A stretch of DNA of 64,000 nucleotides from Thermoactinomycetaceae bacterium (GTDB lineage Bacteria > Bacillota > Bacilli > Thermoactinomycetales > Thermoactinomycetaceae), in contig JANWIG010000025.1 of NCBI GenBank assembly GCA_025449975.1, forward strand, positions 1 through 64,000, given 5' to 3'. The translations under genes and the position numbers were made by a program. The notes below the pieces were generated by a model, which was not told where the DNA came from, made no database searches, and worked only from the letters and a program-made list of their open reading frames with translations. This document shows, piece after piece, positions 1-8,583 of this stretch. The stretch's first letter is position 1. The number at the start of each line of letters is the position of its first letter.

Positions 1-1530
1 AAAGCCACCCAAACATCATCAACCACCGATCACCAAGAACAACCCCCGCGCAAACTGGAACCAAGACAAAAAATCGGACTGATCCTAGGACCATTATTGT
101 TTATCCTAACATTGTTGTTTGCCAACTTCCCTGGACTCAGCTACGAAGCAAAAGCAGTCCTCGCCGCAACCCTTTGGATCGCCACATGGTGGACCACAGA
201 AGCGATTCCCATTCCCGCAACTTCCCTCTTACCAATTATTCTCTTTCCACTCACAGGCGCCTCTGAAATGAAAGCAGTAACAGCCAGCTATGGAGATGGT
301 ACCATATTCCTATTTATGGGAGGATTTATCGTCGCCCTCGCCATGGAACGCTGGAACCTACACAAACGAATTGCCCTCAACATTATCTCTTGGGTCGGAA
401 CCGATACAGATCGCATCATTCTAGGATCGATGGTCGCAACCGGCTTTCTCTCCATGTGGATTTCCAACACCGCAACAGCCATGATGATGATGCCGATCGG
501 ATTAGCAATCATCTATCAATTGTCCGAAACATTAAAAGGTAGCATCGAAATCAAAACCAACCCGGGAGAATTCCCATTTGGAACAGCACTGATGTTAGGA
601 ATCGCTTATGCAGCCTCGATTGGTGGCTTGGGAACATTGATTGGAACACCACCCAATGCCATTTTAGCAGCGCAAGTAAAAAAACTATTTGATATTGAAA
701 TTTCTTTTGCCACATGGATGGCAATCGGTGTTCCCTTGGTCATTATCTTACTGATTATCACATGGTTGTACTTAGTCAAAATGGCTTTCCCAATGAAAAT
801 AAAAGACATTCCTGGTGGGAAAGAGATCATTGATCGTGAAATTGAAGCGCTAGGAAAAATGTCTTTTGAAGAAAAATCCGTTCTCATTGTCTTTTTCTTA
901 ACTGCCTTTGCGTGGATCACCCGCAGCTTTATCCTCGAAGACTTCATCCCGGGCATCGATGATACCATGATCGCGATTACTGCAGCCGTCGTCCTCTTCC
1001 TACTCCCAGCAAAAAACGGCAACAGTACCTCATTGATGAACTGGGAAACGGCTAAAAAATTGCCTTGGGGTGTGCTCTTACTGTTTGGAGGGGGATTGGC
1101 GATTGCCGGTGGATTTAAAGATTCAGGACTTACGACTTGGATTGGGGAACAGCTCACCTCATTAAAAGGAGTTTCTTACTTGTTGATTTTAACGATGGTG
1201 GTCGCCTTAGTAATCTTCTTAACGGAAATCACATCCAATACCGCGACAGCGACGATGATGATGCCGATCATGGCTGGTTTTGCCACTGCGATGGCTGTTC
1301 ATCCGTATGGCTTTATGGTCGGAGCTGCGCTAGCTGCCTCTTGCGCCTTTATGCTACCGGTTGCTACGCCGCCCAATGCTGTCGTCTTTAGTTCAGGCTA
1401 TATCAAAATTGGTCAGATGGCCAAAGCTGGTTTTTGGCTCAATCTGATTTCGATCGTCGTCATTGTCTTAATCATTTATCTCTTATTACCAAGCGCTTGG
1501 GGCGTTGACTTATTATCCCCGTTAAAATAG
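1..1530 (+). CDS. sdcS: Sodium:dicarboxylate symporter, DASS/SLC13 family (5' partial)
   Basis: The reading frame is open from the first base, so the start codon lies outside the window; about 510 codons are present. The protein is a polytopic membrane transporter for Na+-coupled uptake of C4-dicarboxylates. Two SNT-type signatures of this family are visible in inverted-topology halves: SNTATAMMMMPIG (near nt 460-500) and SNTATATMMMPI (near nt 1235-1270), each followed by a TPPNA motif (GTPPNAIL and ATPPNAVV). The N-terminal part has the amphipathic, charged segment followed by the IGLILGPLLF helix that also begins staphylococcal SdcS, which this protein resembles over its whole length. The gene is monocistronic at its 3' end, where a strong terminator follows. 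Family assignment is confident; the exact substrate is inferred from family. Confidence 0.93.
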   Translation, partial: KATQTSSTTDHQEQPPRKLEPRQKIGLILGPLLFILTLLFANFPGLSYEAKAVLAATLWIATWWTTEAIPIPATSLLPIILFPLTGASEMKAVTASYGDGTIFLFMGGFIVALAMERWNLHKRIALNIISWVGTDTDRIILGSMVATGFLSMWISNTATAMMMMPIGLAIIYQLSETLKGSIEIKTNPGEFPFGTALMLGIAYAASIGGLGTLIGTPPNAILAAQVKKLFDIEISFATWMAIGVPLVIILLIITWLYLVKMAFPMKIKDIPGGKEIIDREIEALGKMSFEEKSVLIVFFLTAFAWITRSFILEDFIPGIDDTMIAITAAVVLFLLPAKNGNSTSLMNWETAKKLPWGVLLLFGGGLAIAGGFKDSGLTTWIGEQLTSLKGVSYLLILTMVVALVIFLTEITSNTATATMMMPIMAGFATAMAVHPYGFMVGAALAASCAFMLPVATPPNAVVFSSGYIKIGQMAKAGFWLNLISIVVIVLIIYLLLPSAWGVDLLSPLK

Positions 1531-1540
1531 ATCAAGCATC

Positions 1541-1577
1541 AGCTGAACCGTTCCATGCTGGCGGTTCAGCTTTTTTT
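1541..1577 (+). terminator. Rho-independent terminator of the dicarboxylate transporter gene
   Basis: A perfect 10-bp stem (AGCTGAACCG / CGGTTCAGCT) with an 11-nt loop is followed by seven T residues, 10 nt after the stop codon. Confidence 0.9.
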
Positions 1578-1759
1578 ATCCGATCTGTGAGGGAAAATAA
1601 CTTGTATATTTTTAAAAGAGAAGTATAAAAAATTGAGAAATTAGTCATCAAACAATAAATGTTCTCAGGTATAATGACATAAATAACAGGTATTCAAAGG
1701 ATGAAAAGATAGTGACTTGAACGTATATGGATTGGTTGTTGTTGAAGGAGAGTGACATC

Positions 1760-3418
1760 ATGGAAAAACAGCAAGTAAATCTTATGATCGCGGAAGGTGA
1801 AAGGTGGCTTAGAAAAGGAGTTGCCTTAGGACATCTTCCATCTATCTATGAACTTGGCTGGCGTCTATTGGATGGAGCGGGTTTGGAACAAAATAAAGAA
1901 GAAGGTGAAAAGTGGGTTCGTCTAGCTGCAGAGCGTGGTTACATTCATGCCAAAAAAGGACTCGGTTGGCGCCTCTTTGATGGCAAGGGATTGGCGAAAG
2001 ATATAGAAGAAGGCGAAAAATGGTTAAAAGAGGCGATTGAAGATGGAAGTGAGTCAGCGATGACGGACCTCGGCTGGCGCCTGATCGATTATACAGAAAG
2101 GAAAGCCGAAGGTGAAGAATGGCTTCGAAAAGCGATTCAGCTGGGTGATCCACGCGCAATGGTGAACCTTGGCTGGCGCTTGATTGATGGGAAAGGCGTC
2201 AAGCAAGATCCATTGGAAGGACAACAGTTTATTTTGCGGGCGATCGAGCTTGGCAGTGTGAGTGCGATGAGAGAGATGGGTTGGCGCTTGGTCGATGGAG
2301 CGGGTGTGAAACAAAACCTAGCTGAAGGCGAAAGATTATTGAGGCAGGCCATTTCCTTAGGAGATATTCGTTCGACCTATTATTTAGGATTCCGGATTAT
2401 CGATGGCAAGGTGCCTGGTGATCTAGCTGAGGGGGAAAAATTCCTTCGCGTCGCTGCTGCTGCGGGTGAACCGGGGGCGATGCGCTCTCTTGGCTGGCGC
2501 TTGATCGATGGGAAAGGAATGGAAAAAAATGTAGTAGAGGGAGAGCGTTGGCTTCGTAAGGCTGTTGCTGCTGGAGACGAAGTGGCCATGTATGAACTCG
2601 GTTGGCGCTTGGTGGAAGGAGAAGGATTGGAACAGAATTTTGTGGAAGGAAAGCAAATGCTAAAACAATCCGCTCTCCTCGGAGATATGTATGCGATGTA
2701 CTATCTAGGATGGTGGATCTTAGTTGACAAATTGCCTGAAGAGGAACCAGGCGAAGGGGAGATGTGGCTACGGCGTTCGGCAGAATTGGGATATCTTCCG
2801 GCGATGTGTCAGCTTGGTTGGCGGCTGACTGATGGCGATCGCCTTCCGAAAGACCCCGAAGAGGGGGAGCTTTGGTTACGGCGCGCGGCAGAAAAGAACT
2901 ATACGATTGCCATTTGTGAATTAGGTTGGCGGATTATCGATGGCAAAGTGCCAACACGTGATCTGGAAGAAGGCGAAAGATTGTTGCGGCAAGCGACCTT
3001 GGCAGGAGATATTAAAGCGCAATATTGTTTGGGATTGTTCCTATTGGATGGCACTTTAACCAGTGATGATCCAAATGAAGGGGAAGCATTGATGCGGAAA
3101 GCAGCAGAAGCAGGATATGTGAATGCGATGACCGCTTTGGGTTGGCGTTTGCTCGATGGAAAAGGAGTCGAAGCCAATCCAGAGGAAGGGGAACAATGGC
3201 TACGCCAAGCGATTCAAGCAGGGAATGTGGATGCGATGTATCAATTGGGCTGGCGGTTAGTCGATGGGATCTCGGTGCGAAAAAATGTGGTTGAAGGAGA
3301 AAAGCTACTGCGTGAAGCCGCAGAAAAAGGAGATCCCGATGCGATGTTTGCCCTTGCTGTCCGTTATTTAGATGGGGATATTGCTTATACGACGGATGGA
3401 AAAACGACGGTGCATTAA
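1760..3418 (+). CDS. Sel1-like repeat (TPR-like) protein, about 14 repeats
   Basis: The 552-aa protein is built almost wholly of about fourteen 34-38-aa Sel1-like repeats with the core LGWRLxDGKG, then xxEGExWLRKA and a short AM/AMY turn. Sel1 repeats form alpha-solenoids that act as protein-binding scaffolds; no enzyme domain, signal peptide or membrane segment is visible, so a cytosolic adaptor is likely. The ATG at 1760 is preferred over an upstream TTG-type start because GAAGGAG lies 8-12 nt before it. The high conservation of repeats at DNA level (GGTTGGCGC/GATGG recurring) means internal recombination could change the repeat number. It stands alone between two unrelated transcription units, so context gives no function. 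I do not recognise an orthologue with a known role. Confidence 0.85.
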   Translation: MEKQQVNLMIAEGERWLRKGVALGHLPSIYELGWRLLDGAGLEQNKEEGEKWVRLAAERGYIHAKKGLGWRLFDGKGLAKDIEEGEKWLKEAIEDGSESAMTDLGWRLIDYTERKAEGEEWLRKAIQLGDPRAMVNLGWRLIDGKGVKQDPLEGQQFILRAIELGSVSAMREMGWRLVDGAGVKQNLAEGERLLRQAISLGDIRSTYYLGFRIIDGKVPGDLAEGEKFLRVAAAAGEPGAMRSLGWRLIDGKGMEKNVVEGERWLRKAVAAGDEVAMYELGWRLVEGEGLEQNFVEGKQMLKQSALLGDMYAMYYLGWWILVDKLPEEEPGEGEMWLRRSAELGYLPAMCQLGWRLTDGDRLPKDPEEGELWLRRAAEKNYTIAICELGWRIIDGKVPTRDLEEGERLLRQATLAGDIKAQYCLGLFLLDGTLTSDDPNEGEALMRKAAEAGYVNAMTALGWRLLDGKGVEANPEEGEQWLRQAIQAGNVDAMYQLGWRLVDGISVRKNVVEGEKLLREAAEKGDPDAMFALAVRYLDGDIAYTTDGKTTVH

Positions 3419-3543
3419 AAAAATTTGGTAAAAGTTTAACTCTTTTTAAGCAATCGTTAAGCTGAAGTTAAGGTTGAACTGGCATCATTAACCATGAAGG
3501 AGCTTGCAGGATGAACTACCTCCCAGGTATTTTATTTTTGATG

Positions 3544-3572
3544 GCACACTCAACTGGAGTGTGCTTTTTTTT
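3544..3572 (+). terminator. Rho-independent terminator after the Sel1-repeat gene
   Basis: An 8-bp stem GCACACTC / GAGTGTGC with a 5-nt loop is followed by eight T residues. It lies about 125 nt after the stop codon; a 22-codon reading frame (ATG at 3511) runs through it but has no other support. Confidence 0.8.
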
Positions 3573-3678
3573 GTTATAAAGATTACTGAAAAAAAGACCT
3601 TCTTTTGATAAAATTAGATCTTAGTTTTAGATTGACAGAGCGGGTGACCTTATTTTCGAACCACCTTGCTCTGATCAT

Positions 3679-3716
3679 CCATTGCGCAGGGGGATTCGTA
3701 TGATTTTGCGCAATGG
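3679..3716 (+). promoter_or_regulatory. Inverted repeat in the speE 5' leader
   Basis: Ten-base perfect arms CCATTGCGCA (3679-3688) and TGCGCAATGG (3707-3716) flank an 18-nt loop and end 13 nt before the speE ribosome binding site. There is no T-run, so it is not an obvious terminator. It may be an operator or an mRNA leader hairpin; its role is unknown. Confidence 0.5.
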
Positions 3717-3743
3717 AATCGATTACATAAAGGAGGGTCTGGG

Positions 3744-4601
3744 TTGACTCAACTACCAAATTTCATACAAAAAAACGATGATGGAATGTGGCTAGTAGAA
3801 GATGAAGAAAATATGATGAAAATCAGTTATCGCATCGATGAAATCGTTTATCAAAAACAATCGCCATTTCAGCATGTGATGGTTGTTCAATCTCCTAACT
3901 TTGGTCGAATGCTCGTATTGGATGGGATTGTTCAAACCACCTCTCTGGATGGTCATATCTATAATGAGATGATCACCCATGTCCCTTTAACCATTCATCC
4001 AAATCCCAAGCGGGTGCTGATTATCGGTGGGGGAGACTGTGGTGCAGCACGGGAAGTCACCAAATATAAGGAAGTAGAAGAGATTGACATGGTGGAGATC
4101 GATGCATTGGTTGTCGAAGCTTGTAAACTGCACTTAACAGATGTTTCCGGTAATTTATCAGATCCGCGAGTCAACTTTATCTTTGCCGATGGTATTGAGT
4201 ATATCAAAGCGAAGAAAGATTATTATGATGTAGTGATTATCGACTCCTCTGATCCGATTGGTCCAGCTACCCAACTGTTTGAGAAAAGCTTTTATAATAA
4301 CGTAAAAGAAGCATTAAAAGAGGACGGATTGATGGTATGTCAAAGTCAATCTCCTGCGTTCCATATGAAGGTGTTGCATCAAACCTATCGGTCGATTCAA
4401 GAACTCTTCCCGATAAGTAAGGTATATACGGCGGTCGTTCCTACCTATCCCGGTGGCATGTGGAGCTTTACACTGGGCTCGAAAAAATATAGTGAGGTCG
4501 ACCTAAGCAAACTGGCTGCAGATACCAAATACGTAAGCCCAGCTCTCTTATCTCAATGTTTTGCTTTACCCGCATTTCTGCAGAAAGCCTTAGCTGAATA
4601 A
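3744..4601 (+). CDS. speE: Spermidine synthase (polyamine aminopropyltransferase)
   Basis: The cytosolic enzyme transfers an aminopropyl group from decarboxylated S-adenosylmethionine to putrescine. The 285-aa length is normal. The N-terminal beta-strand region is followed by the Rossmann-fold binding motif IIGGGDCGAAREVTK and the catalytic-aspartate region IDSSDPIGPA (near residue 168), both diagnostic. Translation probably starts at a TTG at 3744, because AAGGAGGG sits 7 nt upstream and no better ATG exists. The speB gene that accompanies speE in B. subtilis is not next to it; the next gene is a YtfI-like protein. A 10-bp inverted repeat lies in the leader. Confidence 0.93.
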   Translation: MTQLPNFIQKNDDGMWLVEDEENMMKISYRIDEIVYQKQSPFQHVMVVQSPNFGRMLVLDGIVQTTSLDGHIYNEMITHVPLTIHPNPKRVLIIGGGDCGAAREVTKYKEVEEIDMVEIDALVVEACKLHLTDVSGNLSDPRVNFIFADGIEYIKAKKDYYDVVIIDSSDPIGPATQLFEKSFYNNVKEALKEDGLMVCQSQSPAFHMKVLHQTYRSIQELFPISKVYTAVVPTYPGGMWSFTLGSKKYSEVDLSKLAADTKYVSPALLSQCFALPAFLQKALAE

Positions 4602-4666
4602 ACATGATCGTTGGTATAATTTACCCCAACACTTGCAATACTACCAAGTAGTGGCAGGTGATTGGG

Positions 4667-5305
4667 GTGAATTTTTTTCTTTGGACTGGGGTTATCCTGT
4701 TCGTTTTCCTTATTTTGATCATGTTTACCTCTGTTCGAATTGAGATTTTGTTTAAACATGAGCATGTAAATGAACAAGGAGAGATCCGCATTCGTGCTCT
4801 TTTGGGATTGGTACGCCTTCGTTTCACTTTGCCGCAATTGAATTGGCGTGGATGGGAACAGGGATTGCAAGTAAAAGGAAAAATGACAACAGAACAAAGT
4901 GAATTAATGACAGTCAATGAAAAGGTAGGAAAACGGAACATCAGATCAATGAAAAAGCGCATGTCGGAACTATTGTCTCAGATAGATGACTTCATGGAAG
5001 TCGTTCGCTGGTTCTTTAGTAAAATTACATGCGAAAAACTGGATTGGTCGACTTCATTGGGCACTGGAGATGCAGCGGAAGCAGGTATTCTTACAGGACT
5101 CGCATGGTCGATCAAATCGATGTTAATCGGCTGGATCAGCGGATATATTCGATGGAAGCAATATCCCAATTTGTCCATTCGACCCGCTTTTCAACAAAAG
5201 ATGTTTGATACCTATTTTCACAGTATAATCCGATTTCGGCTCGGGTATGCTATCCTTGCGCTGAAACGTTTATTTATAGATCGCTATAGAAGGAGGTCAT
5301 CATAA
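4667..5305 (+). CDS. ytfI: YtfI-like membrane protein (DUF2953 family)
   Basis: A roughly 212-aa protein with one strong N-terminal transmembrane segment (FFLWTGVILFVFLILIMF) followed by a mostly soluble region and a basic C-terminus. It resembles B. subtilis YtfI in size, topology and position directly before ytfJ. A GTG at 4667 is chosen because an AGGTG sequence lies 6 nt before it; a GTG at 4658 is also in frame. The stop codon overlaps the ytfJ start by one base, so the two are translationally coupled. The molecular function is unknown. The pairing with a GerW-type protein suggests a sporulation role, by context only. Confidence 0.75.
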   Translation: MNFFLWTGVILFVFLILIMFTSVRIEILFKHEHVNEQGEIRIRALLGLVRLRFTLPQLNWRGWEQGLQVKGKMTTEQSELMTVNEKVGKRNIRSMKKRMSELLSQIDDFMEVVRWFFSKITCEKLDWSTSLGTGDAAEAGILTGLAWSIKSMLIGWISGYIRWKQYPNLSIRPAFQQKMFDTYFHSIIRFRLGYAILALKRLFIDRYRRRSS

Positions 5306-5760
5306 TGGAAGAACACCCGATTCAAGGACTCATGCAGACAGCCATGGAAAATTTAAAAGAAATGGTGGATGTGAATACGATTATTGGTGAACCAGTGGAA
5401 ACAGCGGGTGGCCAATTAATTATTCCAGTTTCGAAAGTAGGGTTTGGCTTTGCAGCAGGAGGAAGTGAATTCCAAGTTTCAAATAGAAATGATGAGCGGC
5501 GAAACGACTCAGGGGATCAGGAGTCCGATCAAAGTCAAGGTCAAGATAGCAGTTATCCCTTTGGGGGAGGAAGTGGTGGGGGTGTTTCGATTACCCCGGT
5601 AGCGTTTATTGTGGTTGGAGAAAGAGAGATTCGCGTCTTAAATCTGGAAAAAACAACTCATCTCTATGATCGGATCATCGAACAAGCTTCGAAAGTGATT
5701 GATAAATTGGGAGATAAAAGTCCAAAAAAGAAGACGGACCCTGAACTATGCATTGATTAG
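5305..5760 (+). CDS. ytfJ: GerW family sporulation protein (YtfJ-like)
   Basis: The 151-aa protein has the hallmarks of the YtfJ/GerW family: an N-terminal HPIQGLMQTAMENLKEMVD segment, a central glycine-rich stretch (GFAAGG, later FGGGSGGGVSI) and the ITPVAFIVV strand. In B. subtilis the YtfJ protein is made in the forespore and is needed for efficient germination. The start is unambiguous: AAGGAGGTC lies just before an ATG that overlaps the ytfI stop codon. A strong terminator follows. The polar linker between residues about 60 and 90 is rich in S, Q, D and N and is probably disordered. Confidence 0.88.
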   Translation: MEEHPIQGLMQTAMENLKEMVDVNTIIGEPVETAGGQLIIPVSKVGFGFAAGGSEFQVSNRNDERRNDSGDQESDQSQGQDSSYPFGGGSGGGVSITPVAFIVVGEREIRVLNLEKTTHLYDRIIEQASKVIDKLGDKSPKKKTDPELCID

Positions 5761-5767
5761 CTGAAGG

Positions 5768-5800
5768 GACATTGCTTTCGTCGAAGGCAATGTCTTTTTT
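5768..5800 (+). terminator. Rho-independent terminator of ytfI-ytfJ
   Basis: An 8-bp stem GACATTGC / GCAATGTC with an 11-nt loop is followed by six T residues, 7 nt after the ytfJ stop codon. Confidence 0.88.
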
Positions 5801-5868
5801 ATTTCATAACCTGAGTAGACGTGCATATATTTTTGTACAAACCCCCTATGAGAGGGTCAGGTGAGAAA

Positions 5869-7014
5869 ATGATCAGAAAATCACTTTCCTTATTTGTACT
5901 CATTGGTTGTTTGGTCGTTTTTTTGTGTAACCCAACAAACGTTTATGCCGAAACCGCTATGCAACCGAGCGTAAGTGCAGAAGCTGCGGTGGTGATGGAT
6001 GCCCAGTCAGGACGAATCTTATTTGCTAAAAATGCTCAGAAACGGATGAAAATCGCCAGTGTCACAAAGATTATGACAGCGATCTTGGCGATTGAGCGCG
6101 GAGACTTGGATCGAGTAGTAACCGTGAGTCCCAATGCGGTAAGAGTAGAAGGCTCCAGTATCTATTTAAAGCCAGGGGATCAGATCCCACTGCGCACCTT
6201 ATTATATGGATTGATGTTGCGTTCGGGAAATGATGCCGCGCTAGCCATTGCTGAAGAGATCGGCGGTTCAGTCGAAGGATTTGTCTATCTGATGAATGAA
6301 AAGGTGGAATACCTCGGTCTAGAAAATACGCATTTTAATAATCCACATGGATTGGATGATCCTGAACATTTTTCATCGGCAGAAGATCTTGCTAAGATTA
6401 CTGCCTATGCTTTAAAAAATCCAACTTTTAGAGAAATCGTCAAAACCAAAGTGATCACTACCGAATGGGCAGAGGAAAGCTGGCGGAATCGGTTTTATAA
6501 CAAAAATAAGCTGTTGCAGATGTATCCTTGGGCTGATGGTGTAAAAACAGGTTATACCAAAAAATCAGGACGAACGTTGGTTAGCTCAGCAACCAAAAAT
6601 GGACAACAGCTAGTCGCTGTCACTTTAAATGATCCCAATGACTGGCTCGATTCCATCAAAATGTTTGAGTATGGGTTTTCCGAGTATCCGGCAGTCACTT
6701 TTTTGAGTGAAGGACAAGTGATCCACCGTAGTAAAGAGAAGAAAATGCCGAATGTCGTCGCCGGAGAAACGTTTCGCTATCCATTGACAGCGGAGGAAAA
6801 AAAGAATGCCAAGGTGCGAGTCGAACCCATCATCAGTTATCCGCTTAAATTGGCTCACGAAGAGAATCTGCCGGTTGGCAGCGCACGCATATTTCTCAAC
6901 GACCAATTAGTTGGGGTGGTTCCCTTGGTTACAAAATATCCAATCAAACCTAGCTTCTTTTCCAGATGGAAACAGCTGATGTTTGGCTGGTTTGAGCGAG
7001 GAGTGGGATCATGA
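5869..7014 (+). CDS. dacB: D-alanyl-D-alanine carboxypeptidase (penicillin-binding protein 5*-like)
   Basis: A 381-aa exported serine carboxypeptidase of the peptidase S11 class that trims the terminal D-Ala from peptidoglycan side chains. An N-terminal signal peptide (hydrophobic residues 5-21, cleavage near VYA-ET) is followed by the three catalytic motifs: S64-VTK67, S119-G-N121 and K226-T-G228. A C-terminal domain and an amphipathic end typical of membrane-attached PBP5 proteins follow. The ATG at 5869 is favoured because AGGTGAG lies 5 nt upstream. The ATGA overlap with spmA and the dacB-spmA-spmB order match the B. subtilis spore-cortex operon, where DacB controls cortex cross-linking; this argues for dacB rather than dacF. 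Confidence 0.9.
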   Translation: MIRKSLSLFVLIGCLVVFLCNPTNVYAETAMQPSVSAEAAVVMDAQSGRILFAKNAQKRMKIASVTKIMTAILAIERGDLDRVVTVSPNAVRVEGSSIYLKPGDQIPLRTLLYGLMLRSGNDAALAIAEEIGGSVEGFVYLMNEKVEYLGLENTHFNNPHGLDDPEHFSSAEDLAKITAYALKNPTFREIVKTKVITTEWAEESWRNRFYNKNKLLQMYPWADGVKTGYTKKSGRTLVSSATKNGQQLVAVTLNDPNDWLDSIKMFEYGFSEYPAVTFLSEGQVIHRSKEKKMPNVVAGETFRYPLTAEEKKNAKVRVEPIISYPLKLAHEENLPVGSARIFLNDQLVGVVPLVTKYPIKPSFFSRWKQLMFGWFERGVGS

Positions 7015-7598
7015 TCCACTATATTTGGTTATTCATGATTGCTAGTGGTGTGATCGCTGCTGCCCTTCAAGGAAAAATCGATTTGGTGACGATGGCCGCT
7101 TTGAATGGAGCGAAAGAAGCGGTTGCCGTCTGTATTGGTTTAATTAGTATTTTAGTCTTCTGGTTGGGAATGATGCGCATCGCCAAAGATGCAGGACTAT
7201 TGGAAAAATTGGCTTATATCATGAGACCTGTAGCCAAAGCACTTTTTCCAACCGTACCTACGAACCACCCGGCGATGGGTTATATATTGTCCAATATGAG
7301 TGCCAATCTCTTTGGATTGGGCAATGCAGCGACACCGATGGGAATCAAAGCGATGGAAGAGTTGCAAAAGCTAAATCCAGATCCCAAAACAGCCACTCCG
7401 GCCATGTGTACGTTATTGGCTTTAAATACTTCCGGTTTAACACTGATTCCGACGACGATCATTGGAATACGGATGAAGCATGGCTCGGTTGATCCGACCG
7501 ATATTATCGGACCGACCTTAATAGCTACTTTTTGCGCGACTTCATTTGCTATCTTATTGGATCGGTACTATCAACGACGCTATCGTAAGAAGTCTTAG
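7011..7598 (+). CDS. spmA: Spore maturation protein A (nucleoside-recognition domain family)
   Basis: A 195-aa integral membrane protein of about five hydrophobic segments with the conserved GNAATPMGIKAMEEL motif (nt 7321-7365) and the downstream NTSGLTLIPTTIIGIR stretch. SpmA and SpmB together are required for spore core dehydration and heat resistance in Bacillus; the biochemical activity is not established, though the family resembles nucleoside-transport Gate domains. Its ATG overlaps the dacB stop codon, so it is translated in the same operon. Confidence 0.93.
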   Translation: MIHYIWLFMIASGVIAAALQGKIDLVTMAALNGAKEAVAVCIGLISILVFWLGMMRIAKDAGLLEKLAYIMRPVAKALFPTVPTNHPAMGYILSNMSANLFGLGNAATPMGIKAMEELQKLNPDPKTATPAMCTLLALNTSGLTLIPTTIIGIRMKHGSVDPTDIIGPTLIATFCATSFAILLDRYYQRRYRKKS

Positions 7599-7616
7599 GA
7601 GGGAAGGAATACCAAA

Positions 7617-8153
7617 GTGTATGAATTCGTATCGTTGCTATCCAAATGGATGCTTCCGCTCATGATTGTGATGATCCCTTTGTATGCGATCTGGCGAAAG
7701 GTACCGGTCTATGAGAGCTTTGTAGAAGGAGCAAAAGAGGGCTTTCCGACGGCAGTGGAAATTATTCCTCATTTGGTAGGGATGATGGTGGCCGTCTCTA
7801 TCTTTCGCGATACGGGAGCAATGGAATTTTATTTGCAATTTTTGCGCCCCATTGCTTCTTGGCTTCATATTCCTGAAGAAGTTTTACCGATTGGCTTATT
7901 GCGCCCCATTTCAGGGACAGGCTCACTCGCTTTTGTCGAAAGTGTGCTTAGAACCTATGGACCGGACTCTTTTATTGGTAAGCTGGCGTCAACGATTCAG
8001 GCGAGTACGGATACGACTTTGTATGTGATCACCGTTTATTTTGGAGCAGTGGGCATTAAACGAACCCTCTATGCTCTTAAAGTGGGATTATGGGCGGATG
8101 TAGCCGGATTTTTATTTTCTTGGATTATTTGTTCCCTTGTGTTCTTGAGTTAA
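7617..8153 (+). CDS. spmB: Spore maturation protein B
   Basis: A 178-aa membrane protein, the partner of SpmA. Visible family features are the VEIIPHLVGMMVAVSIFR segment, the LLRPISGTGSL motif and the ASTIQASTDTTLYVITVYFG segment. A GTG start at 7617 is used, preceded by AGGAGGGAAGG. It is the last gene of the dacB operon; the following 430 nt contain a terminator-like hairpin. The role, cortex/core maturation during sporulation, is taken from B. subtilis. Confidence 0.93.
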   Translation: MYEFVSLLSKWMLPLMIVMIPLYAIWRKVPVYESFVEGAKEGFPTAVEIIPHLVGMMVAVSIFRDTGAMEFYLQFLRPIASWLHIPEEVLPIGLLRPISGTGSLAFVESVLRTYGPDSFIGKLASTIQASTDTTLYVITVYFGAVGIKRTLYALKVGLWADVAGFLFSWIICSLVFLS

Positions 8154-8583
8154 AAAAGTTGTTAAAATTAACATAGGAAATAAATTATAATGTATAAAAA
8201 TATACATCATACAAATGTTGATTCTTTCACAGATGAGGGTATGATTATATATAACCTTTATTTCTTTACAGAAGAAAGGATCAAGATGGGAGAATGGCCC
8301 CATAGGCTTTTTAGTTGCATAAATCACCGGATGAGAACATCTTAGAACGGGCTTCTAAGGTGTTCCCTGTTGTTTGTTTTTCTAATGTGAAAGAAACCGG
8401 TACCACTATCATTTTTTGGGGAAGGTGATTCGTTTATCAGACGGATATAGGGACTTATTTTCGAGATCGAGAGACAACGACTGAGAGAAGGAGATTCAAA
8501 TCACGAAAGAGAATCTTTTGTCAACAGCCTATTATATAGAAAAAATATGTTAAATTATTAGGCTAATATTAGGAGGAGAAAGC
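8154..8583 (+). other. Intergenic region after spmB
   Basis: No gene is seen in these 430 nt. They hold an AT-rich palindrome (ATGTATA 8190-8196, AAAA, TATACAT 8201-8207), the terminator at 8335-8381, and a longer inverted repeat (AGCCTA 8526-8531 / TAGGCT 8559-8564) just upstream of the next gene's AGGAGGAG ribosome binding site. The palindromes could be operators; no clear sigma-A promoter was found. Confidence 0.4.
8335..8381 (+). terminator. Probable terminator of the dacB-spmA-spmB operon
   Basis: A 13-bp stem with one G-T pair (GAACATCTTAGAA / TTCTAAGGTGTTC, loop CGGGC) is followed by a T-rich tail. Confidence 0.65.

Noticed and set aside
3511-3579. A 22-codon hydrophobic peptide frame after the Sel1-repeat gene
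   Set aside because: It consists mainly of the transcription terminator and its T-run; an apparent AAGGAG site is not enough.
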